Assembly: GCA_025738555.1 (NCBI GenBank)
Contig: JAOVFP010000011.1
Coordinates: 2,480,001 to 2,544,000, forward strand
Length of the DNA stretch: 64,000 nt
Reading direction: 5' to 3'
DNA from: Cyathus striatus
Lineage: Eukaryota > Basidiomycota > Agaricomycetes > Agaricales > Nidulariaceae
The position numbers and the translations under genes are program-made. Below the pieces are notes generated by a model. It saw only the letters and a program-made list of their open reading frames with translations. It was not told the DNA's origin and did no database searches. Below, piece by piece: positions 11,701 through 22,196 of the stretch. Position 1 is the stretch's first letter, and the number at the start of each line of letters is the position of its first letter.

Positions 11701-12600
11701 GTATATGTGCATGTACCATGTCAGATGATAAGTGTCTCACAGTTTAGTCATAGACCTTGCAGATAACAAGGCTGATCTTGAACTCATCGCCTTACCAGCG
11801 GTTGGCGCTGGCAGGACCAGGATGGAGGTCTCCTCAGAACCCATCACTATCCTAAGTGGTGGTGAGCGAGTGATTTCTCATCAGTGTACTTAATGCAAGT
11901 AAGAAAAGTAACATTGCTCTCTTCAAGAATCTTGCTGACTTGACAGAATGTAGCACTAGCCCTAGCAACAATGATGCAAGCTTCAGATTCGCCAATGGTG
12001 GACTTGACCTTGATAAGTCCAGGAAGCAGCTTGGGTATGGTAAGTCAGACAGTGTGGCATGTGTTAACATGGACATCAGTAAAGATAACAAAATGGAATA
12101 AAGTTGAAAAGATGTATAGAGACATACACAGTGACCCTACACATCACCATGTTCACCCAATCAGTCACTTCCTCCACCATGCATGCCAAAGCTACTGAGC
12201 CTTGTCCACAACAACCATAGTGGAAACATACACATAGCCAAAACCAAGACTGCCAGCATTGCAATCCATGTACACAGTGGTTGTAGAGACAACTTTGCCA
12301 CAGTGAGAGAACTCCTGAGTGGGATGATTGTTGTGAACCAACCCAGACAGATGATCAACAAAGTTTGATTTCCTCAGCCTGTCAGCAGGTGCACCATCAT
12401 TGTTAGCATGCAGTGCGTTTGAGGGCACTTGAATGCAGTGGAAGCCATAGACAGTGTGGAAAGGAGGGTGAAATATTAGCAATATATATGAACTGTGGAA
12501 CTTGCAGGAAGCATGTAAGGGGCAATGAACCATGCTGAGAGAGACATCTGAGGTTCACATAGGTGAGTGGGAAGTTGGTCAAATGGGGGGGGGGGGGACT
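8800..12600. other. Long region without a supported gene
   Basis: Mostly AT-rich sequence with short unsupported frames. It contains an inverted repeat pair (10,333-10,378 and 11,471-11,520). A stretch of 11,750-12,540 has higher complexity but stops in every frame. A 14-G run lies at about 12,584-12,597, just before the composite transposon. I take the region as decayed repetitive DNA. Confidence 0.4.
10333..11520. repeat. Short inverted repeat pair, about 1.1 kb apart
   Basis: The segment 10,333-10,378 (ACTATCACCCATCAGTAGTT at its core) recurs in reverse complement at 11,471-11,520, with about five differences in 46 positions. The intervening 1.1 kb has no recognisable gene. It could be a decayed non-autonomous element; no target duplication was seen. 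Confidence 0.45.
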
Positions 12601-12623
12601 TTACAATGTTACTGGACTAATGT

Positions 12624-13131
12624 TGGGGGTCACCAATCACACATGTCACACTAGCATGACAGCCATCACATGCCCTTTCCATTGTCCCAGTCGAATATCT
12701 CGGGCTACAAACCTCTAATTACCTTCAAATAACTTGCATTATATACGGTCGAATAGTATCATTAATATTACTGAACAGATATTTGTGTATTTAGTTATAT
12801 CATAATAAAATCACAATTTAGTGCAATCTATCTGTCAAAGTAGGCATCAAATCAGTACTTCTGTCCCCAGCTGTCAGAATCATAATATTCCAACTTTCTT
12901 CAATAACAAATATTGTACAGTAAACATATTAGAACAATGTTGTTGAGCCAGAATTTTGAAAAATAATCTTTGACCATGATATCTGGTATGTCATATGTCA
13001 TTATTTTGGGGTAACAATCAGAAATTAAAAATTCGGGCTCAACAGTTTTATTCTCCTAGTGGAACTGATCGCATTTCATCACTAACATGAGTTATGAAAT
13101 TGAGTTCCCATTGCACGGCCGCAGTTTCAAG
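12624..13131 (+). repeat. Left terminal inverted repeat of the 20-kb element
   Basis: About 508 bp, matching the reverse complement of 32,201-32,688. Shared landmarks include CAGTCGAATATCTCGGGCTA, AAATATTGTTATTG-type runs, a block ending TATCTGGTATGTCATATGTC, and GCTCAACAGTTTTATTCTCC. Many differences are transitions. Confidence 0.8.
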
Positions 13132-14559
13132 TTTTGCTCTGCCAAAAAGCGTGGGAAATCAGCCAATGCACTTCAGGTGTGGCGCACATATGGCTTCCAG
13201 GTGTTCATTTATTAATCTTTCATCGACTACACACCTCTAGCTCAAACCACCACCCAAATAAGTGATTCTAAACACACCAACTATTGATTCAAAGCCATTT
13301 CTTCAGTATAATCTTCATTATTGAGCAAGTATTTATGTATATCACTGAATCTATTACTTATTTTAGCAAATTACAGGATATAGTAAAAATGGCAAAAACA
13401 AAAGCAATATTAGCTCATGTAGAAAGGCTTCAAAACTCTAAGAAGATTTATAAATCTGATGGGCCCAGCCAGAATCTGGAACTGGAGTCACAAGAACAAG
13501 AATTAGTCAATATCAAGAACTTGCAGCTGTTGCTCAGGGCCAGATTGTTACTCTTGAGTCTAAACTTAATGAACAAATTAAAATATGAAATAGAAAGGAT
13601 AAAACTATTGAAGAACTGAAAATGGCTAAAGACTTTGCAGCAAATAAAGCATCTGAATTGTACAAAAGCCTTAGAAATGAAAGGCATACAAAACAAAGGC
13701 TTATTACCACAAGAGAAAAATTGAAAGATAATCTTAAAATCTCAGAGCTTGCAGAAAAAAAGTTGAAAGCTGATATAAAAGTGCTGGTAGCTTGAATTTC
13801 TGCAACCATGGATTCAATGATGGTGTTAGAAAATGATAAAAAGAAATTAGAACAAGAACTGGCAAAATCTCTTAAAGCATTTGAACAAAATGTGTTATTA
13901 CTCAAGAATAAACTCAATGCTGAAAAACAAACACAGGAGTTAATATCACAATTAAAGACACAAAATAAAGCTCAAGAAATTGCACTTGGAAGAAATTAAC
14001 TCATTCACTGTTATATAAAGGGGTGTACACAGAAGATACCTGCCATTTAATATGTGTACTTGTTAAAGCAGGCTGTAAAAGAGGACATATAGGTGACATT
14101 ATAAAAGAGGTCTTCAAAACTGCAGGTATTGAAGTAGTTGGAGATGTTAGTGAATCCACAGTATCAAGAATAATTGCAGAAGGATTTCATGCTGCACAAA
14201 TTCAGCTAGGTTATGAGCTACTACAAACTCAAGGTATGCACTTTTTATCCTAAATTCATATGAATAAAATATAGTTATGTATGTTGTCAGGCATGATTTT
14301 TGATTATATATAATGCATGCAAATGCACTGTATACCACAATTAAAGAAATTGCACAGTAATGTCACATGACTGAATACTTCACACCATCACATGATACAA
14401 TACACTACTAATCAAATATACCCAATACCATATATGAACAACCAATACCTTACATGAACAAATAACTTTAAATCACCATTAAACATCATACACATATCAA
14501 TAATTAATCACTTGCACAAACAATGCACTAACAAAGGATAATATGACACTCTTTCATTG

Positions 14560-15065
14560 TGTTATTCATCCATTGTATGAAGACAATGAGAGACTATTCA
14601 TATACAACTCCATTGTTTTCAATCCTATTGTTCATAATAAATGAACTGCATTGTACTATTCATCTATTGTTGAAGACAATGAGAAAACTATTTATATACA
14701 ACTCCATTGTTTTCAATTCTATTGTTCATAATAAATGAACTACATTGTACTATTCACCTATTGTTGAAGACAATGAGAAAACTATTTATATATCACTCCA
14801 TTGTTTTCAATCCTATTGTTCATAACTAATGAACTACATTGTGCTATTAATCCATTGTTTGAGGACAATGCAAAACTATTTATATATGACACTATTTTTT
14901 TCACTGCCATTGTTCACACAATGGCAGATAGGTATCTATTGTTCACTACTCCATTGTTATATAAATGGACTCCTATTGTTCTTGTCCAGAACAATGCAAC
15001 TCTTTATTTAGAACAATGCAATTCATTACCCATTGTTCTAACATATGCTATTGTTCTCTGCTGAC
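14560..15065 (+). repeat. About 93-bp tandem repeat rich in CCATTGT/ACAATGG
   Basis: GAAGACAATGAGA starts units near 14,579, 14,672 and 14,766, with a degenerate fourth near 14,860. Each contains TCCATTGTTTTCAATCCTAT and GTTCATAATAAATGAAC, the latter near-palindromic. ATTGTTC/GAACAAT words continue to about 15,065. Confidence 0.75.
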
Positions 15066-15188
15066 TAACCCTTAAATACCATTGTCCTGTACAGCCTCAG
15101 ATCTGAAATCTACACTTGCACATTACTTGTTTTGGAGAACAATGTAGATTGGTAGAGTGGGAATTGGATTACTAAGCAGGTTGGGAAA

Positions 15189-15199
15189 AGGTATATAAG
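15189..15199 (+). promoter_or_regulatory. TATA-like box before a CAGT-rich tract
   Basis: GGTATATAAGG lies about 70 bp upstream of a long CAGT/CAGTA-rich transcribable tract (15,240-15,420). No gene clearly follows on the plus strand. It could be a promoter of an inserted element, such as the start of a solo LTR or its leader. Confidence 0.3.
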
Positions 15200-15259
15200 G
15201 AGGGCAGTTTGGCAGTAGATAGATAGCTACCCACCCCCCCAGTAGTCTCACCCATTTGT

Positions 15260-15422
15260 CATTAGTCATCAGTTATTAGTACAGTTTTATCAGCACAGCC
15301 AGTACAGTCAGAAATAGTATCAGTATCAGCAACAGTAAACAGATCAGTAACAGTCACAGTATTAGTCAGAAGTCACAGTCACAGTCAGAGTAACAGTAAC
15401 AGAATCAGAATCAGTCATAGGT
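15260..15422 (+). repeat. Degenerate CAGT/CAGTAACAGT microsatellite
   Basis: About 160 bp of imperfect CAGTA, CAGTCA and CAGAATCAG units with no longer repeat unit. It lies inside the large intron. Confidence 0.6.
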
Positions 15423-16963
15423 CAAGTCTTAAGCAAGTTAAGCATTGATCTATACAATATACACATCAGATATAGCACCCAGTCTATAGTGTGTACTATA
15501 CTCCTTTCATTATACTTGACATTGTATACAGCCTTTGCTGTACAATATCCTTCATACCCAGTTTCATACAATTTATACAGCTTTTGCTGTACAAGATCAC
15601 CCATTAAATTTCCAGGAATATCCTTGCTAAATATTTCCTGACACTCAGGTGTTGTAACACGAGCAAAGTTGATTCCTGTTAGCACCTTAGATTAACTTAA
15701 TCTTAAACGACAATGTGTACAGGCTTTACTATTTCAACTGATTCAACTGGACATAAGGGTATTAACTATAATTCAAGACATCTTAACTACAAAGTTGAAG
15801 ATTACAATAGTGAAAGCTCTGAAAAAACTAATATTACAACATGGTCTGTTGGAATTAGACCATCACTGAATGGTTCTAGCTCAGAGGCTATTAAAGACTG
15901 GGAAGTAATTCTTGAAAGTCTTGCACTTGCCTACAATGATAGTCCACTTGGAAAAGAAACTGGAGAACTTCTCGTACTTATTAATCTATATTGCAAGCTT
16001 GTAGGTATGCATAGTGATCACTGTGCAAAAGAGAAAAGAGATGCAGAGATATTTAAACAGCAAAAAGTGATGCAGTTGATAAAACATTGGGAACTAAAGC
16101 AACGGAGGACATTTCAAATATTGAACTTGAACCTGAATATTTAAAAGCACACAAGAAAATGATAAAATCTGCAGGTGGAATAACAAAATGGAACAGCTTA
16201 GATAATAGTGAAAGAAATGAATTAGAAGCTATAATGATGGAGGAACTTACAAAGTCTCTTGGAAAAGATTTATATGAAAAATTACCAGATCATAAAAAAT
16301 CTATAATGAAGTTATTCATCTGGGCAGGATGTGGCTGCCATAAGGATATGAATAGTGTTCATGGCAGTTATACTCACGCTTCATCATACTGGAAAGATAA
16401 TAATGTTCAACCTCCTGTATTACTACCAAACTGAGCAAATGATTCAGTCATTCAAGATATACAATTTGATAATCAAAATCTAACAAAGCCACAGAAGGAT
16501 GCAATTTCAACTACTGTAGGAGGTGCTATAAAAGCAGCTGCACTTGCTGGAGCTATTTTCAACAATAAAGATGATAAAAAAGTTATCATAAGAAATTCAG
16601 TTGGTAGTGGAATGAAAATGTGAAGCCTGGAAGTTTTACATTTCCAGATACATCCAATAATCAATTTGGATCATATTGTGAAGCTGCAGCAGTTCTCATT
16701 ATCCATTTGGAAAAATTTATTGAGTTCCTTGAGTTTTCATGTGACAATAAAAATAACATGTGTTTCAGTCATATGGAGTATAATTTGTATAAGGCCCTTC
16801 AGTGTTCTGCCACCAAAACAGAGCTTGCAGTGTTAGCAATCTATGGACAAGCAGTCAGCCAGCCATATGTTCAAGCTGTATGAGCTGCTGCAGCTAATAA
16901 GGAGAATATGCTTAATCTTGGTCCACTTCATAAAGATGTCTCTCATTTCATTAATAGACATTT

Positions 16964-17956
16964 AAGAGGCTAGAGATGTTTATAACAGGGTGATAGTAGC
17001 TAGATTATGTAATAATAACTACTTACTCCTAAAACAACATAACAGGGTGGTGATTTTAGAGGGAATTTTGCAGAAGATTGGTATTAAGGATGCTTCCAGG
17101 CAAAAAGGGGTGGAAGGGGGATGTATAGGAAGGTTAAGGAATAACTAAGTAGTGGTTAGATAATGTCTCTGGCTATGTATGAGGCAAACACACAATTCTC
17201 TATGAGTTTTTGGTTTCTTCTTACTAGACTCAAATCAAATTACTAATCAATGATCTTGGAAAATGCACTTTATTTCACTACACTATATCAAAGTACTTTA
17301 TAATGGAAGCTGCACAGGGGATAGCTTCCATCTACATGGCAAAACTCATCTACTTTATATATTACTGGAAATATGGTGGCTGATGGTACTGTATAGGTGC
17401 TAGATAGGTACATTTGGGGTACTAGGGCTCGTAAACTACATCACTGACAAGGGAAAGCCATACACTCATGGAGCATGCTGGACAGGGGGTTGTGTGTCTG
17501 TCATAGGAGGTTGCATGATGGGGGATATGGTGCCATGCACATTCCTTTGGTCAGGACGGGATTGGCTATATGCAGATGTGCTAAGAATAGTGCAAAGATC
17601 TATCAGGGCTCAGGGCTTATTACTTTAATTAAACATGCATTGCTTCACCAGTTACTCCGAGAGAAGTCGATCGGTTGGCTTGGGGTTTCAGGAGTTGCCA
17701 AAGTGTCTAGTAAGGCACTTTGTCATCACTTGCTTCTCTTGAGTAATGATCGCATTTGATCACATGACCTTCGCATGTCACTAGATACGTTCTGGCTGTT
17801 ATCCACTTAGTCACTGAGTTTGGCACCACTGCTTTATCTGTCTCTTCTGCACATAGTACTACCTTAGGCTTTGTCCTATTCACACCCTTGGTAAGTGTAC
17901 TTCTTAGTACTTTTAACTGGCAGCTCAGGTCTCACTCCAATTCTGTAACTAACCCA
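16964..17956 (-). repeat. 3' LTR of the Ty3/Gypsy element (left copy)
   Basis: About 993 bp, repeated in the same orientation at 29,517-31,769 (where an insert interrupts it). Relative to the element on the minus strand it begins TGGGTTAGTTACAG (17,956) and ends near AACATCTCTAGCCTCTT. It differs from the right copy mainly by transitions. It cuts off the end of the transposase-like gene. The 94-codon frame inside it is also found in the other LTR and is not taken as a gene. Confidence 0.8.
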
Positions 17957-18341
17957 TGTTTGTTACCATTTGGTGAGTACTAATTACATGTATAAAAAAG
18001 CTAAAATCTATAACTATAGGTAGTATATGCCTGTCAGGCATCTCATCTCCCCCCAACCAATAAATGACTGTCCTCAGTCATGATTGTCCACTGTTTTTCC
18101 CAAGGTGTCGCACCCTCAAAGTTTATTTTGTTAAGTTGCTGTGTTTTCAAAGCTTACTGTCACAACATACTCAGAATATGTGGTTGGCTGAATTTTTCCG
18201 AAACAGGTTCATCATTTCATATAAAACCCTCATGTTTTGAAACTAAGTGATTGTTATTGCAGCATTCTCTTAATTGTTGCATTTTAACAAACTCCTGTGT
18301 TTTTTAGTTACTGCCTCTTTGCACTGTTTCATCTCTTTGCT

Positions 18342-20216
18342 ATGTCTATTCTTCCTACCAAGCCTGCTCATCCATCTGGGGACTTGCTTTCTGCTAGGTT
18401 GGGTCTGCTTCTAGACAGGGATACCAGGATGGTGTCTCCTGAGGCGCCCAACAACTCTTCAAGTGATATGGACTCAGCAGTTTTTGAAGGTGCTGCCTTG
18501 CATGATGCCCTGCCAGCTCCTGTTTCCACCTTGACTGTTCCCCAGGCTTCTGCACCAACATGTGCCATTGTACTCAAGAAAGGTCAGTACTCTGTTTCCT
18601 GAGTTTCTCCCATTCTTGTTTTTCTTGATTACTCAAATGCATCCTCGCCACAGACAAACATGTTAAGGGGCCACCTGGTCTGAAAACCCTCATACTGAGC
18701 ACTGGTTCTGCTCCTGTGTCTCCTGCATTACCTATGATCGAGGTTCTTCCTAACTCGGATGCCATGCTGGTTCCTTCCAACCCTCCGACACCAGTTACTA
18801 CTGCTCAAGAGCTGGATTCAGAAAGTGATATGTGAAATGCTAAAGGAAGGGGAGAAATAGTGTAAGAGACAAGTCACAGCACAGAGGTAAGAAAAACAAT
18901 AAGGAGGACTGTACCGCAAAAGAAAAAATTAGAAGAGATATTGCAGATTACAGTGGGAAATACCAGACTTGAAGGCAGGGGAGGTGTAGAATGGGTGCAG
19001 GAGAGGATACACCTCTTGGTAAGCCAGTTGTTTAAAAGCTGTTATTTTGGCTTTTATTTGTGTGTCTTACACCCATCTTTGCCAGCTAAATCTTGTTCTG
19101 TTTGCCAGTCCACAGTGGCTCAGTGTCCTTCAGCACCTGTTGCTGGTCAAGTTACTCAATCTGTTACTTGCAGCGCCAGGGAGCCTGCCTCTGCTTCAGT
19201 ATCTTGTCAAGTTTCCCAAACCCAAGGCCCTTCCACTAGTGGTTGTTCTCATCAAAACAAACAAGCCAAACTTCCCCAGGTGCTCCTAGATCAGCTGCTT
19301 GCCATACAGGTGTTCTTTGATAGCTTCCAAGATGTACTAGCTGCTCAAGGCCTTTGGTCTTGTCTTCATTGTACAGCTGATTCCATTCCCTGTCCTTCTG
19401 GGACACCCGGTCACTGTTGTGACCATTGTATCTTGTCTTCAAAGGGTTCCTGCAGCCTGCAGCTCATAACTCCAGCTGCCAATTTCCAAATAGCTGTTGC
19501 TCATGGGACTGGTCTGGCTTCCTTACCTCATAAGTTATTGACTTTGCTTCCAATGCTCTAGTATTGACTCATTCATGCTATATATGTCTACAGAACTGGT
19601 GGAACTAGGTTTTGCCATTAATGAAGCCAATCTCACTGCCCATATCTCCACTGTTCACCATGCTGTCAACCTGATTCACAGTCTTTGGCTTTGAGTGCGG
19701 ATGGTCAAACATCTTTGCAAGATTATTCATAAGCACTCCTGGGATTTCTTGGTGGAGAGCAATGTTGTTTCAGCTGATTTTACCAAAGAGAAGTTTGATG
19801 AGCTATATGCTCTGGCTCAACAGGTTATCGAGTCCATTTTGCCCCCTCCTGAGGAATGTGCCCAGCTCAAAATCACTCTCTCCAATGCCCTCCAAGTTCA
19901 TGTTGCTTCTGTGGGTCTGCTCCTGGGTAGGATGCTGGTCCCCTCATCTGGTCCTCTTGTTCTTCCCATGACTCTGCAGGGTTTGCACATTGCTCAGGCT
20001 GACGGTTTTCCCTGTTTTCAAGACCTTGATGCCATCAATACTTCTTCTAGTGATGAAGAAAGGAATGGTGCCGCTGCTAACAACTCCATAGGTTCTGGTT
20101 ATATTGACTCTGACTCTGGTGAGAACGAGCTTGACCTGAGTCCTCCTCCTGTGAAGGGGAAAGGCAAAGGTAAAGCTAAGGGCAAGGGCAAAGGCAAAGG
20201 CAAGGGTCATTGTTAA
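18342..20216 (+). pseudogene. Antisense accessory gene 1 of the retrotransposon (Cys cluster, Gly-Lys tail)
   Basis: It lies between pol and the 3' LTR, opposite in orientation to gag-pol. Apparent exons are 18,342-18,582 (MSILPTKPAHPSG), 18,654 to about 18,833, about 19,083-19,528 and about 19,592-20,216, with GT-AG introns and 3'-end CACAG, CCAG and TACAG acceptors. The third exon has a cysteine cluster, CLHCTADSIPC then CCDHCILSSKGSC. The last exon has an acidic stretch followed by a KGKGKGKAKGKGKGK tail, as in nucleic-acid-binding tails. An in-frame TGA in SLWL-stop-VRMVKHL reads as CGA-to-TGA, so this copy is dead. I know no named family. Confidence 0.45.
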
Positions 20217-20578
20217 ATAGTTCATGTATTCATTTGCACATTGATTGTACTACAAATATATCTTCATTTGTCTGATGTATTTGTGACACTTAAAACTGCT
20301 TTTACATTTTTTATTTATTTGACTTCTGAAGTCCTCCTGCCCCACACTTTTAAAAAAACTTGCCCTGTCTTCATAGTGACAGAATGGTGTGGTGGCCACC
20401 TGTGATGTGTGTGATGCATGTTCTAATGCATGCCATGAGCCAATGTGATCTTAACCAAATATGACCAAACAAGTTACCCAATCAGGGAAGAACAGTGACA
20501 CCTGTAGATGAAAGTCAAGGAGAAACTCAGGGGGGGAGGGGACTGGAAAAAAATTCTGTGCCCAGGGAATGGAAGAAG

Positions 20579-20588
20579 GTATAAAAGG
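20579..20588 (+). promoter_or_regulatory. TATA box of antisense gene 2
   Basis: GTATAAAAGG lies about 60-70 bp upstream of the ATG at 20,650, with a pyrimidine-rich TTCTCTCCAATT between. Spacing and sequence fit a polymerase II core promoter. Confidence 0.5.
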
Positions 20589-20649
20589 ATGTGTTATTCA
20601 GCCCAATTTTTAGTTCTCTCCAATTGTGACCCATCCGTCATTGCTTCTT

Positions 20650-22190
20650 ATGTCTACATTCAAAACTCCTTCCACTTTTCTTACTGCTAGTACCAAACTT
20701 CATTTGTTGGCTAACAACACCCATACCACTCTGCAGGATGACAATGGCAATGCTCAGAAGATTCACAGCAATTTACTGAACTTGGTTCCATGTGTGGTGC
20801 ATTGTTATAGGCATTCCATTTTTGTGTGGTAGAACTTATTTCTTATTTTGCCTATAGCAATGGCTCGTTGTGTATGCATGGGATCACAGTGATATCCCCC
20901 TTGAAGCTCTGTTTCGAGAGACCATGTTTACTCTTCACAAGGCTTATAACTTGTTGGAGAAGAAATGAGTTCCCCTACCTTGTGATCAGACTATCTATGT
21001 CTTCGATGCTGTCAAACATATTCACCAGTTGCACGAGGTGCAATCAGTCTGGTCCCTTCCTGTCAAGGAGGTCATCATCATTGCCACTGATGTTCTGGTC
21101 CCACCTGCTACCCCTGTGAGTGCAGCTATGATGGTGAAGTGGAAGGTATGAGCTGTGTTTCTTTCTGAGTCACACATTTACTGATTCGCATTCCCACTTC
21201 TAGCATCCTACTTGGAAGAGTGCCTTAACTGTCGGGAGTGATGAGTCTGAGGGGGAGAAGCCTGCCACTGTGGCCCAAACTGGTACAGCATTGGTTTCCA
21301 ATCAAGTTGTAGCTACTGAGGTATGTGATTTCCCTTAGCTGCTGCACTGCATCCCATTAAAACTAACTGACATGTTTGACACTTGACACAGGCCCTCAAT
21401 GCTATGCAGGTTGATGACACTGCCACCATTCTGGGGTCCACCATAAGTCCCATATCTGTACTAATCGAATGTATTGACAGACTCCTTGACTTTTCTTTGT
21501 AGGTGAACACCACTTCTACTGCAGGACCCAATGGTCATCCTGAGACTTATAGTCTCTCATACAGTGCACTGAGTAATATGGACAAGGACAGTCCTTCTTA
21601 CAAGAAGTATGAACAGCTGTCTTTCAGGAAACACACAAAGCAAGAGACTGTTATGCCCAGTATGTTTTTACTTTGATGCACTTGATGACCCTGACCATAT
21701 TGCTGATGTGTTGTTCTATGAATAGAAACTCCCTATGGCCTTGTTGCTTGGGTATGCAGTGTGACTTATCGTGCATCTGCAATGCATCATGAAGGCCAGA
21801 CTGTGTCATTTACTGACCAAGTCACTCTCCTCCATCTTACCACTTTGGCCGATGCTGCTTTTGAGTGTGAGTGGCACTGGCTTAATGTCCAGAAGATTGC
21901 CAAGGATGTCTCCCACTTGTGCCTCAGTGTTATCACCACTGAGGTGAGTATTTTCATTCTACAATCCATGTGTACATGTGAACCTGACTGGGGAATACAC
22001 AGAAATAACCATGTATTTCCAAGACAATATATTTTCCTATGTTTTTATGTGGGTTTTTCCAAAATTTTCTCTCTTTACCAAAAACTTGTCAACTTCCCTT
22101 CCCATCAAGTAACATGTCATAGATGATGTCTCTTTGTATATACATTGTATGTAGTCTACTTGAGTTTTTGAATCTACAGTGTTTTCTCCT
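20650..22190 (+). pseudogene. Antisense accessory gene 2 of the retrotransposon
   Basis: Start MSTFKTPSTFLTASTKLHLL at 20,650. Coding-like exons follow: about 20,860-21,147 (PLEALFRETMFTLHKAYNLL, then a stop, then IYVFDAVKHIHQLHEVQSVW), 21,204-21,319 (HPTWKSALTVGSDESEGEKP), 21,392-21,500, 21,503-21,659 and 21,725-21,941 (DVSHLCLSVITTE). Introns of about 55-70 bp have GTATG or GTGAG donors and TTCTAG, CACAG or TGTAG acceptors. It is convergent with pol, whose stop is at 22,197. The product is unknown. A stop after LLEKK suggests loss of function. Exon 1-2 joining is unresolved. Confidence 0.4.
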
Positions 22191-22196
22191 CCTCTT

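Larger units (their letters stand above)
14234..15722 (+). other. 1.49-kb intron loaded with repeats
   Basis: The donor is GTATGC after codon position 1 of a Gly codon, and the acceptor is GTACAG. Joining gives a Gly codon and continuous family-like sequence on both sides. Introns elsewhere in the window are about 50-70 bp. The excess holds a 93-bp tandem repeat, a TATA-like site and a CAGT-rich tract, so a short intron has probably taken an insertion. Confidence 0.6.
13389..16968 (+). pseudogene. Decayed transposase-like gene (coiled coil plus conserved Agaricomycete core)
   Basis: The start is at 13,389 (MAKTKAILAHVERLQNSKK). A Lys/Glu-rich coiled coil (13,500-13,993) is broken by a frameshift and stops. 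After another frameshift near 13,996 comes a helical region (GVYTEDTCHLICVLVKAGC). A large intron (14,234-15,722) then splices in phase 1 to TISTDSTGHKGINYNSRH. Later blocks include MHSDHCAKEKRDA, IMKLFIWAGCGCHKDMNS, FTFPDTSNNQFGSYCEAAAV and LGPLHKDVSHFINRHLRG. From memory this block order recurs in many Agaricomycete multi-copy hypothetical proteins, and I infer a transposase. Two stops read as CGA-to-TGA and one as TGG-to-TAG. The gene runs into the left LTR. Confidence 0.65.

Noticed and set aside
17475..17759. 94-codon plus-strand frame, partly repeated at 31,369-31,572
   Set aside because: It lies inside both LTRs and is broken or altered in the second; it has no known motif.
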